Position numbers and translations under genes: made by a program. This document shows positions 13,175 through 23,033 of a DNA stretch of 64,000 nt, in pieces (positions within the stretch are counted from its first letter, which is position 1; the number at the start of each line of letters is the position of its first letter). Source of the DNA: Cynocephalus volans (lineage: Eukaryota > Chordata > Mammalia > Dermoptera > Cynocephalidae); contig NC_084474.1 in the NCBI RefSeq assembly GCF_027409185.1, positions 32,860,382 through 32,924,381 of the forward strand, written 5' to 3'. A model generated the notes under the pieces. It had not been told where the DNA came from and searched no databases. It saw only the letters and a list, made by a program, of their open reading frames with translations.

Positions 13175-13775
13175 TATGTAGCATGATGGGCAGACTCTTA
13201 AGGTATGCTCCGTCATCCCTACCTCCTGATATCCATGCTCATGTGTGATCTCCTCCTGAGTGTGGATGAGAACTGTGACTTGCTTTTAGCCAATAAAATA
13301 AGGTAAAAGTGATGGGATGTCCATGATTACATATATGTGATTATGTGATCATGTTACATAGATCATAGCTCTCATTTAGCTCTAGTCTCTCTTGCCCACT
13401 GGCTTTGAAGAAGCAAGCAGCAATGTTAGAGGCCCATGTGGCAAGAAACTGAGGGCAGCATCTAGGAACTGAGGGGAGCTTCAAGCCAACAGTCTGCAAG
13501 GATGTCCAGCTGACAGCCAGCAAGAAAATGAGGCTTTCCATTCTACAACCACAAGGAAATAAATTATGGCAGCAACTTAAGTAAATTTAGAAGTGCACCA
13601 TTCCCCAGTCAAGCAGATGAGAAGCCAACTTGGAATAATGCCTTGACTGCAGCCTTTCAAAGGACCCAGATAATCTGTGTTCAGACTCCTGACCCACAGA
13701 CATTCTTAGATAATAAATGCCTGTTGTAAGCCACTATGCCTATGGTAATTTCTTATACAATAGGAAACTAATGCA
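13175..13775 (+). mobile_element. Degraded LTR, MLT1-like (ERVL-MaLR)
   Basis: The motif order is that of MLT1-type LTRs: 'gagaactgtgacttgctttt' near 13,269, 'gtctctcttgcccactggct', 'gaggcccatgtggcaagaaa', 'ctgacagccagcaa', 'atgccttgactgcagccttt', 'cctgacccacagacattctt', and the 3' block 'agataataaatgcctgttgt' then 'aagccactatgcctatggta', ending 'aggaaactaatgca'. The 5' boundary is approximate. There is no internal retroviral region and no second LTR nearby. The short minus-strand open frame inside (13,341-13,541) is a by-product. Confidence 0.7.
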
Positions 13776-14194
13776 TATACTCAGACTTATTCTGACAAGA
13801 ATCTAATTCTGAATTTAATTACTGTCTAAGTAATGTTTAGCTAGTTACGATTTAGTTGTCTTTTATGTAATAGAAGGACTTTCAATATCTACTGAAAGAA
13901 GGAATGATAAAATATGTTTATTACATCACGAATAAGTGAAACCTGATCATGGAAAGAACAGTCTTATATTTTTTAAAAAATGTTATTGCTTGATAATAGC
14001 ACTTATTATTTTATTTATGTGTATATAGGGAGTGCGGGTTATAGGCAAAAATGACTTTGGTTGGAATGTCAATGTTAGAAAGGAAGAAAAAACAAACAGC
14101 TTCTAGAAATTTACTAATGTGGCTTTGCTACATATGTGGCATGTATGGTGCTCTTACAGCCCTTTCTAGAGAAAGAGTTCTTTCTATAGGAGCT
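13776..14194. other. Unannotated AT-rich DNA
   Basis: No gene or named repeat is recognised. Confidence 0.45.
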
Positions 14195-14198
14195 AGAT

Positions 14199-14334
14199 AA
14201 TTACCTGTCATTGTTCTTACCACATATAATGAAAGCCAGAATAAGAAAAATATTGAAATTTGAAAAAATGTAAAAAGTAAGAATTAATTCCATATAACTG
14301 GTAACATATGGAAGAGTTCAGAGTTTATGTCTGG
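14199..14334 (+). repeat. Local direct duplication, copy A
   Basis: This segment of about 135 bp aligns without gaps, by eye, to 15,398-15,533, with about four of five positions identical. Shared blocks include 'cattgttct', 'gaaagccagaata', 'tgaaatttgaaaa', 'aattaattc', 'ggtaac' and 'agagttcagagtttat'. It is not a repeat family I recognise. It could be an old tandem duplication, a duplicated regulatory element or two insertions of an unnamed repeat. Confidence 0.65.
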
Positions 14335-15397
14335 TTACTTTAGGGTCAGTGCTGTAAAGAATTCATCAATATACCTTTTTTTTTGGTGGTTGGTCAGTAT
14401 GGGGAAAGTAAGTTTTTAACAGTCATTTTCATGTTTAAGCTTGTTAAAATAACTGCTTTTGACTACACCGTTCATTTTAAAATCTCTAAATCACACTTGA
14501 ACGGACATTTACTTTATTTCTATGGTACTGAGGCATTCTAAGGGGCCTAGTAAAAGGTCTTCAAAGCTAACTAACTATTAAAATAATGTGGATGAGTGTT
14601 CGATGTCAATGCTGGCCTAGCTTCAAAATTTGGCTGTTCATAAAACTGAGATACAACGGAACTGTTTCTACAGTTACAATTTGTCATTGACTATAACATC
14701 GCTAAAATCAAAGGCAGACAAAGTGAAAAACAGCAGCCATTAAAACAATCATGATTTTAAAAAGTAGTGCATTCTTTTAGTATTCTTAAAAAAAGTTAAC
14801 AAATTGTTTAGTTTCTAGACACATACAATTTCTGGCGTCATGACTAATACAGCAGATCTTATGTGTATTAAGAAGATGTAAGATATCCAGTCTGCTTTAT
14901 TTTATAGATTATGATATTGAAACACAGAGAGAGGTCGACCCAAGGACAGGAAATGGACAGTGGCAGAACAGCACTAGTGATCTCTTCTCCTGAGTTTCAC
15001 TGATAAACACAGGCCTCTACTTTCTTGTGCATTTATCAATATTTGGTAACTGAAAGACTCACAAAGGTAGGACATACCAGTTACTTGTTCCTGTCTTATT
15101 TAAGACTAAAAGAACCTAGCTATGAGAAACCTTAGCTTCTACATACAGTTTTATGTTTTCTGATGCATTATAGATACCAAGCAAAGGTTAATAAAAGGAA
15201 ATTTGAAACAGTCATTTTCCGAAAGGAATGAAATAATGTCAAGAAATCATGGTTGTAGAGAGTAGAAGCACACCATGCCCATATATCAAATCATTTTTGA
15301 AAAGAGATAGGGCATTCCTTTATTAATAAATAGCCAGTGTGACTCAAATGTGTTTGCTGAATCTGAAGCATTAATTTCTGTATTTTTGAAAGAAGGT
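14335..15397. other. Spacer between the duplicated segments
   Basis: About 1.06 kb of AT-rich sequence with no recognised gene or repeat. I looked for continuation of the similarity into this spacer and saw none that was convincing. Confidence 0.4.
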
Positions 15398-15533
15398 AGT
15401 TACCATTCATTGTTCTAACCACAGAAAACGAAAGCCAGAATATGAAAAATACTGAAATTTGAAAACATTTACAATTTTAAAATTAATTCTACATCATTGG
15501 TAACTTCAAAAGAGTTCAGAGTTTATTTCCGGA
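15398..15533 (+). repeat. Local direct duplication, copy B
   Basis: This is the partner of 14,199-14,334, in the same orientation and about 1.2 kb downstream. The similarity starts at 'ttaccattcattgttctaac' and stops after 'cagagtttatttccgg'. Confidence 0.65.
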
Positions 15534-15702
15534 TATTATGAATTATGTACCAATTTAGCAACTTACAATCTCTCTAAATGTTATGTGTACTATATTAGAT
15601 AAAAGAAGTCACAAAATGTTGTCAAACTTTAATTTTTATTCACACTTAGAATTGGAAATCTGTATATTGTAGTTTGTTGTACTCATTTCAGAATACAATA
15701 TT

Positions 15703-15809
15703 GTAGGGCTGGCTGGTTAGCTCAGTAGGTTAGAGCACAGTGTTATAACACCAAAGCCAGGGGTTTGGATCCCCATACTGGTCAGTTGCAATAAAAAAAA
15801 AAAAAAAAA
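15703..15809 (+). mobile_element. tRNA-Ile-derived SINE (CYN-like)
   Basis: The body reads 'ggctggttagctcagtaggt' then 'tagagcacagtgttataaca', and later 'ggggtttggatccccatact' then ggtca. This follows tRNA-Ile(AAT) closely. An A box (tagctcagtagg) and a B box (ggtttggatcc) of the Pol III promoter are visible, followed by a short unrelated spacer and an A-tail of about 17. A target duplication, agaatacaatatt, flanks it (15,690-15,702 and 15,810-15,822). SINEs built on tRNA-Ile are known from colugos (CYN families), which gives the best taxonomic hint here. It was mobilised by L1 machinery, as the A-tail and the 13-bp duplication show. It is not a functional tRNA gene: the acceptor and anticodon stems have decayed. 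Confidence 0.85.
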
Positions 15810-15822
15810 AGAATACAATATT

Positions 15823-16880
15823 TACAATCTTGTATTTTTATTATCTCTTTTAGAAGAAAACAATAAAAGCAGATTGAAAAATTAATGAAATTCTCCCTTT
15901 TTTCTTAATGTAACTTTTGAAATACAAAAGCAATTGAAAAAACTAAAATTAACATTTTACTGTTATCAACAAGACTCTAAAAGAATACTTCATGAAACAA
16001 CCTGTTTCAGAGGTACACAATGGGGCAACAGTTAAAATAGGAAAGTTTTTTTAATTGGATAGCTTACTAGCTTTTACCAACTTTTAGTGGTTGGCATGTA
16101 TGAACTGTGGAACTCTTTATAGAACTGTGTGGTTTTCATATTCAGTTTGCCTGCGTGCATGTATGTGTGTAGATAATTGCTGTGCCTTGTACTGAGGATA
16201 TGAACTGTGTGAAATTACTGTAGGAAGTTGTAAATGATGTATGAAATGAGAAATCTTTGCCCACTGGCAGTACATGGATAGAACAGAGATAGTGATGTGC
16301 AATCTCTTCTCCATCATTTGTCATAGTATTCTTCTTATAAAAGGCAGAACATATCAATAAACCTGAGCGTCAAACATGAATATTAAACAATATGTTTTTT
16401 GCTCCTTTCTTAAGTCTTACTTCCTTCTCAAAAGTCAATATGCAAAAATCTTTGTGACAAAAGTAAATGTTATAAACTTCTATGTTAAAAATTCTAATTA
16501 GCCATCTAAAAATATTAAATGTAGAAAATTCTAATAGCACCGTACATAATAATCAGTACTTCTAAATTTGTAGATTTGCTATCCAAAGTAAACCTTTTTG
16601 TGAGGACACATACAGAGTCTTTATCTATAACAATAAACATGCAACCATTTAAAAACATCTGAGAATGAGAATGAAATTTTCATTTTGCATCCTGATGTTT
16701 GAAAGACTTCAGATTTTACCCATCATTGACTGGCACAAGCAACAGAAGCAGCACGTTTTTCTTAAACTGGTTTTAATCTAAAATTCTTATGGCTGACTTC
16801 TTTTTACTCCTACTGACAAATCCTCAAATCAATTATTTGATCAAACTATTTCGATAATTAAATTTATGCATAGTCAATGA
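15823..16880. other. Unannotated DNA
   Basis: No gene or repeat is recognised. Two short overlapping minus-strand open frames at 16,117-16,357 have no recognisable features. Confidence 0.45.
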
Positions 16881-17584
16881 TGTCTTGTCACAAAATATGT
16901 CTGTACCAGGAAAACAAATCTGAGAACAAAAATAAAAAGTGCAGGTGGTCGTCCAGTTTCTGGTCTGGCATGAAAGAGCTTGAAAGTTGCCACTACATAC
17001 CAACAACAAGCAAAAAGCTAGACAAACTGAAAAATCAACAACTCTTCTTAGATTCATAAGAGAAATTAGATCACAAGACAGACTTCTACCTCCAAAATTG
17101 GAAAGACCAACAGACAAATACAGAGAATCACAACTTACTGAAATAGAAACCCATTAACTGAAGCCTCCACAGGAACCAGTGCTGTGGTAGGAAAACCAGA
17201 AACAACTCTAAGAGATAAAAATCTCCAGGGGAATCCAGTCATAGGACTGTCCCCACACTTTTGTCAGTTTTACCACCTGGGGCTAGACCAGGTTCTTATT
17301 GTACAATCCCCTTGTGACTACAGTGGCAAGAGGGAAAAAAAAATTTTAAATATGCCAGAGTATTCTGTTCTTTTTAACAAGAACTGCCCTCAAGAGAAAC
17401 TGTAGCCAAACCCACTGGAGTTTTATCAGAGCCTAAGTAAACTAATGGAAAGGAAATGCCCAACTCTAGCTGACTCTACTCATCCCATCCCACCTAAGGA
17501 AGGTTGGGGGAGGAGGGTAGGGCTGAGAAACGTGTGTGACGTTCACAGTTCAGAGGCATGGGCTTATTAAAACACTGAGGCTTA

Positions 17585-17675
17585 GGGCCGGCCCTGGCGC
17601 ACTCAGGAGAGTGCAGTGCTTGGGAGCGCAGTGGCGCGCGCGCGCGCGCACACACACGACAAAAAAAAAAAAAAA
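17585..17675 (+). mobile_element. Short tRNA-derived SINE lacking its B box
   Basis: The head, 'gggccggccctggcgcactc', and 'gagtgcagtgcttgggagcg' match the first about 50 bases of the SINE at 19,488. The middle, which should carry the B box, is replaced by an alternating CG/CA run (about 17,633-17,656) that leads into 'cgac' and an A-tail. A perfect target duplication flanks it, aacactgaggctta (17,571-17,584 and 17,676-17,689). It lies in the 5' UTR of the old L1 and is therefore younger than that L1. Confidence 0.8.
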
Positions 17676-18359
17676 AACACTGAGGCTTAATCATAGAACA
17701 GCAGAATGTTTCCCCTCCCTCCCTGCCACCTTACTGCCACATTATTAAAGCCCTATTTACAGCAGTTCCTTTTACCCAATACATGTCTGGCTATCAAGAA
17801 AAAAAATACAAGGCACACTAAAAGGCAAAAAAACACAGCATGAAGAGACGGCACAAGAATCAGGACCAGACTTAGCTTTTATTTTTCATGTTCTTAATTG
17901 ATGTAACATAACACTTTGTTCAAAATAATAATGGTAACAATGTATTTGATTATATATGCATATATAAGTTAAATGAATGACAGCAATGATACATGAGACA
18001 CAAAGGAGGAATTAAGATTATTTCGTTATTTTAAGATACTTGCACTACCCATGAAGCAATATAGTGTTATTTGTAAGTGGATTTCTATTAGTTCTAAATG
18101 TATATTAGAACTAGTGCAACCACTTAAAAAAGTGATAATACAAAAAAGTATAACTGAAATGCTAAGGAGATAAAATAAAATCATACAAAATTCTTAATTA
18201 AAACCACAAAAATCAGAAAAAGAGTGAAAGGCCAAAATACAAACAAAGCAAAAGAAGGTAAAAAAAATAGAAAAGAGCAACAAATATTATAGCTATTAAA
18301 CCAAGTATATCAATAATCAGTTTGAACATTTATAGTGTAAGTGTACAAATTAAAAGAGA

Positions 18360-21035
18360 TTGTCAAAATGGATCAAAAAACAAGATCCAACCATATGTTG
18401 TCTATAATAAACCTACTTAAAATATAAAGACACACATATATTAAAAGTAAATGGATGGAGAAAGGTACACCATGCCAACACTAATCAAAAGAAATCAGGA
18501 GTAGCTATTTTAATTTAAGACAGACCAGACATCAGAGTAAGAAAAGTTATCATCAGAAGGGGCATTATATAATAACAAAGGGATGAATTCCCCAAGAAGA
18601 CATAAAATTCCTTAACATGTATGCACCTAAACATTCACCTGAACACAGTACATTCTGGTCCATAAAACATACCTTAACAAACTTAAAAGAATAGAAATTA
18701 TACAATATCTACTCTTAGATCACAATGGAATTAAAATAACAATCAATAACAGAAAAATAGCTGAAAAATATCAAAATATTTGGAGATTAAACAACATACT
18801 TCTACATAACACAAGTCACAGAAAAAATCTCAAGAGAAATTTTAAAGTATTATTAACTAAGTAAAAATGAAAACAATTAATCAAAATTTGTGGGATGCAG
18901 TTAAAGCAGTGCTTATAGAGAAGTGTAATGTACTGAGTGCATATATTGGAAAAGAAGAAAGATCTAAAATCCATTTTCTAAGCTTCCACCTTAGGAAACT
19001 AGAAAAAGAAGCACAAATTAAGTCCCAAATTAGTGGAAAGAGAAATATTAAAAATTGTAGCAGAAGACAATGAAATTTAAAATAGGAAAACCCAATGAAA
19101 TCAAAAGCTGGTTTTTTAAAAAGATTAATAAAATCAATAAGCTTCTAGAGAGGAAAACAAAGAAAAAATTGAGAGAACACAAATTATAGATATTGGTAAT
19201 GAAAGAGGGGACATCACTACAGAGCCCATGAACATTAGAAGGATAATAAAGGAATACCCTGAGCAACTCTATGCTGACAAATTTGATAACCTAAATAAAA
19301 CGAACCAGTACCTTTAAAGACACTATTTTCTAAAATTCACACACACAAGAAAAAACGGACAATCTAAACAGGCCTATATCTATTTTAAAGATTAAACCAA
19401 TAATTAATAAATTTCTAAAACAGAAATCACCAAGCACAGATGGGTGCAATGATGAATTCTATCAAACATTTAAGAAAGAAACTATACGGGCCGAGCCCAT
19501 GGCGCACTCGGTAGAGTGCTGCACTGGGAGCGCAGCGACGCTCCCGCTGCGGGTTCGGATCCTATATGGGAATGACTGGTGCACTCACTGGCTGAGTGCC
19601 GGTCACGAAAAAAAAGACAAAAAAAAAAAAAAAAAAAAAAAAAAAAGAAAGAAACTATACCAATGATCCACAATTTTGTTCAGAAGGTTGAAGCAGAGAG
19701 AATACTTCCTACCTCTTCTGTGAAGGTAGCATTATCCTAATGCCAAAAACAGACGAAAACATTGCAAGAAAAGAAAACTTCAGACCCATATCTCTCATGA
19801 GCATAAATGCAAAAATCCCTGACAAAACGTTATCAAATCAAATTCAATGATATGTTAAAAAGAATTATACACCATGCCCAAGTGGGATTTATCTCAGGTA
19901 TTCAAGACTGGTTCAACATTCACAAATCAATTAATGTAATTCATTACATTGACAGGCTAAAAAAGAAAGGTCACATGATCTATCAATAGATACAGAAAAA
20001 GCACTTAACAAAATTTAACACCAATTCATGATTTTAAAAAACTCTCAGTAAACTAGGAGTAGAACATACTCAACTTGATGAAGAATATCTACAAAAAACT
20101 TACAGCTAACATTACACTTAATGGTGAGAAACTAGAAACTTTTTTGCTGAGTTCAGGAATAATGCAAGGATGTTATCCCTCATTCTTGCTTTTCAACATC
20201 ATACCAGAGGTCCTATCGAATGCAATAAGACAAGAAAAGAAAAGAAAAGGAATACAGATTGGAAATGAAGAAATAAAACTGTCTTAGTTCACAAATGACA
20301 TGTTCATCTATGTGTAAAATCTGAAAGAATTTACTAAAATACTCCCGTAACAAATAAGCAATTACAGAAGGTTGCAGGATGCAAGGCAAATATACAAAGC
20401 CAATCACTTTCCTGTATACCAGCAATGAACAAATAGAAATCCAAACTAAAAATAACAAGCCATTTATATTAGTGCCTTCAAAAATGAAACATTTAGGTAT
20501 AAATCTAACAAAATATGCACAAGGTCTCATGAGGAAAACTACAAAACTCTAATGAAAGAAATCAGGGTGATGAAATAAGTGAGGAGATATTCTGTGTTCA
20601 TGGATAGGAACACACAATATTGTAGGGTCCCAGTTCTTCTCACCTTGATCTATAGATTTAATGCAATCTCAACTAAAATCACAGCAAGTTATTTTGTGAA
20701 TATAATCAAACTGATTCCAAAGTTTATATGGAAAGGGAAAAACCCTGAAAAGCCAAGAAATTATTGAAGAAGAACAATGTTTGGGGACTGACAATACCTA
20801 ACTTCAAGGCTTACTATAAAAGTACAGTAATCAAGACAGTGTGGTATTGGCAAAAGAATAAACAAATAGATCAGTAGAACAGAATAGGGAGCCCAGAAAT
20901 AGACCCACATAAATACAGTTAACTAATCTTTGACAAAGGAGCAAAGGAAATGTAACAGAGCAAAGACAGTCTTTTCTGTAAATGTTACTGAAACAACGAA
21001 ACATCCACATGCAAAAAATCTAGATACAGATCTCA
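18360..21035 (+). pseudogene. L1 ORF2 remnant (endonuclease-reverse transcriptase)
   Basis: This is the decayed second open frame of the old L1. In life it encodes an endonuclease and reverse transcriptase for target-primed reverse transcription. Short surviving stretches show the family. One at 19,807-19,989 contains VGFISGIQDWFN and SINVIHYIDRL, from the reverse-transcriptase core. One at 20,075-20,287 contains [13 protein letters not shown] and [12 protein letters not shown]. The catalytic FADD box is destroyed: at 20,285-20,287 there is a stop codon, followed by F-T-N-D. Stops and frameshifts occur throughout, and a SINE at 19,488-19,644 splits the sequence. It is non-functional. Confidence 0.85.
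19488..19644 (+). mobile_element. tRNA-derived SINE, full length, possibly dimeric
   Basis: The head 'gggccgagcccatggcgcac' is followed by an A-box-like segment and a good B box (ggttcggatcc at 19,550-19,560). A second half (about 19,570-19,606) has another A-box-like stretch, 'ctggtgcactcactggctga', and there is a long A-rich tail. A perfect 16-bp target duplication, aagaaagaaactatac, flanks the element (19,472-19,487 and 19,645-19,660). It is inserted in the ORF2 remains of the old L1. The two A-box-like stretches suggest a fused second tRNA-like monomer. Confidence 0.85.
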
Positions 21036-21049
21036 AGCCATAGAAATTA

Positions 21050-21715
21050 ACAATAGTTCATAATCCTGTCATATAATTCAGTAATCCCTGCATATTTATC
21101 CAAAGGACACAAAATAAGTATACCAAACATATCTGTGCCCCCCTGCTTATTGCAGCACTGTTTACAATAGCCAAGATACGGAATCAGTCTAAGTGTTCAT
21201 CAGCAGATGAATAGATAAAGAAAATGTGACATATACACACAATGGAATACTACTCAGCCATAATAAAGAATGAAGTCATGTCATTCATGGCAACATGGAT
21301 GAGCCTGGAAGACATTATGTCAAGTAAAATAAATCAGGCACAGAAAGATGTTCTCATTCATATCTGGGAGCTAAAAAGAGGGAGCTCGTGGAAGTAGAGA
21401 GTAGAATTAAAGTTACTAGAGGCTGCGAAGGGATGGAGGGATGAAGGATGGGGAGAGGTTGGTTAACAGATTCAGGATTACAGCTAGATAGGAAGAATAA
21501 GTTACTGTATTCTACAGTAGAATGTCTATAATTAACAAGTATTTATTGTATATTTTCAAATGGCTATAAAAGAGGAACTCAAATGTTCTCTCAAAGAAAT
21601 GATAAATGTTTGCCATGACAGATATGCTAATTAGTCTGATTTGACCATCACAAATATTACTCTGTACTCCATAAATATGTGCAATTATTACATCTCAATT
21701 AAAGAAAATAAAATT
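21050..21715 (+). mobile_element. Younger 5'-truncated L1 nested in the old L1
   Basis: The sequence switches from old L1 ORF2 ('catccacatgcaaaaaatct') to the end of a different L1 subfamily (L1MA/PB-like). Signs are 'ccctgcatatttatccaaag', 'ttgcagcactgtttacaata', 'caatggaatactactcagcc', 'tcatggcaacatggatgagc' and the 3' UTR ending at 'caattaaagaaaataaaatt'. The old L1 resumes at 'atggatcacagacctaaatg'. The duplicated description of the same ORF2 end (here and again at about 22.4-22.6 kb) proves two separate elements. A clear target duplication is not visible. Confidence 0.8.
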
Positions 21716-23033
21716 TAAAAAAATGGATCACAGACCTAAATGTAAAACACAAAACTATAAAGCGCCTAGAAGATGACATAGGAAGAAACCTGAGTGACTT
21801 TTGGTTTGGGGGTGATATTTTAGATATAATACCAAAGGCATGATCCATGAAGGAAATAATTGATAAACTGGGCACCATTAAAATTAAATATTTCTGTTCT
21901 GTGAAAGACACTGTCAAGAGAATAAAAAGACAAGCCACAGAATGGGGAGAAAATATTTGTAAAAACATATTCAATAAAGGACTGTTACCCAAAATATACA
22001 AAGAACTCTTAGAACTCAACAATAAAAAAACCAACCCAATTAAAAAATGAACCAAAGATCTGAATGAGTACTTCACCAAAAAATATATACAAATGGCGAA
22101 TAAACATATAAAAGATATTCAACATTATATGCCATTAGAGAATGGCAAATTAAAACAAAAATGAGATATCACTACAGACCTGTTAGAATGGCCAAAATCT
22201 AGAACACTGACACAGAATGCTGGTGTGAGTGTGGAATAACAGAAACTTTCATTCATTGCTGGTGGGAATGCAAAATGGTACAGCCACTTTAGAAGACAGT
22301 TTGGTGGCTACTTACAAAACTAAACATACTCTTACTATATGATCCAACAATCATGCTCTCTGGTATTTATCCAAAGGAATTGAAAGCTTATGTCAACACA
22401 GAAACTTGTACACAGATGTTTATAGCAACTTTATTTATAATTATCAAAACCTGGAAGCAACCAAGACGTTCTTCCATAGGTGAATTAGTAAATAAATTGA
22501 ATACATCCAAACAATATAATAGTATTCAGCACTAAGACAAAATGAGCTATCAAGCCATGAAAAGACATGGGGAAACTTTAAATGCCTGTTATTAAGTAAA
22601 AGAAGCCCATCTGGAAAGGCTATATACTGTATGATTCTATCTATATGACATTCTGGAAAAGGCAAAACTGTGGAGACAGTAAAAAGATCAATGGATGCAG
22701 GTATTAGGGGAGAAGGAGAAATAAAGAGAAGTACAGAGTGTTTTAAGGGCAATGAAATTAATGTGTATGATATCATGATGTTGGATACATGTCATTATAA
22801 ATTTGTTCAAACCCATAGAATGTACAACACTAAGAGTGAGCCCTAAAGTAAACTATGAACTTGGGGTGATAACGATCTGTCAAGGTAGGTTCATTAATTG
22901 TAACAAATGTAACACTCGGGGAGGGCATGTTGATAATGGGTGAGGCTGTGCACGTGTGGGCACAGGGAGAATATGGGAAATCACTGTGCCTTCTGCTTAA
23001 TTTGCCGTGAAGCTAAAACTGTTCTAAAAAAAA

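Larger units (their letters stand above)
16885..23033 (+). mobile_element. Old L1 retrotransposon, internally deleted and interrupted
   Basis: This is a composite of an old mammalian L1 (L1M-type) in plus orientation. The 5' UTR is recognisable from about 16.9 to 17.87 kb ('ggcatgaaagagcttgaaag', 'caggaaccagtgctgtggta', 'ctgccctcaagagaaactgt', 'acatgtctggctatcaagaa'). The ORF1-ORF2 spacer starts at about 17.88 kb, directly after the first bases of ORF1 territory, so about 1 kb of ORF1 is missing. ORF2 remains run from about 18.3 to 21.04 kb and resume at about 21.72 kb after a nested L1. The 3' UTR ends near 23,033 with 'aactgttctaaaaaaaaaat'. Two SINEs (17,585 and 19,488) sit inside. The 5' limit is approximate. 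Confidence 0.85.

Noticed and set aside
15703..15780. tRNA-Ile gene
   Set aside because: A-tail and target duplication show it is a SINE. The stems are not intact.
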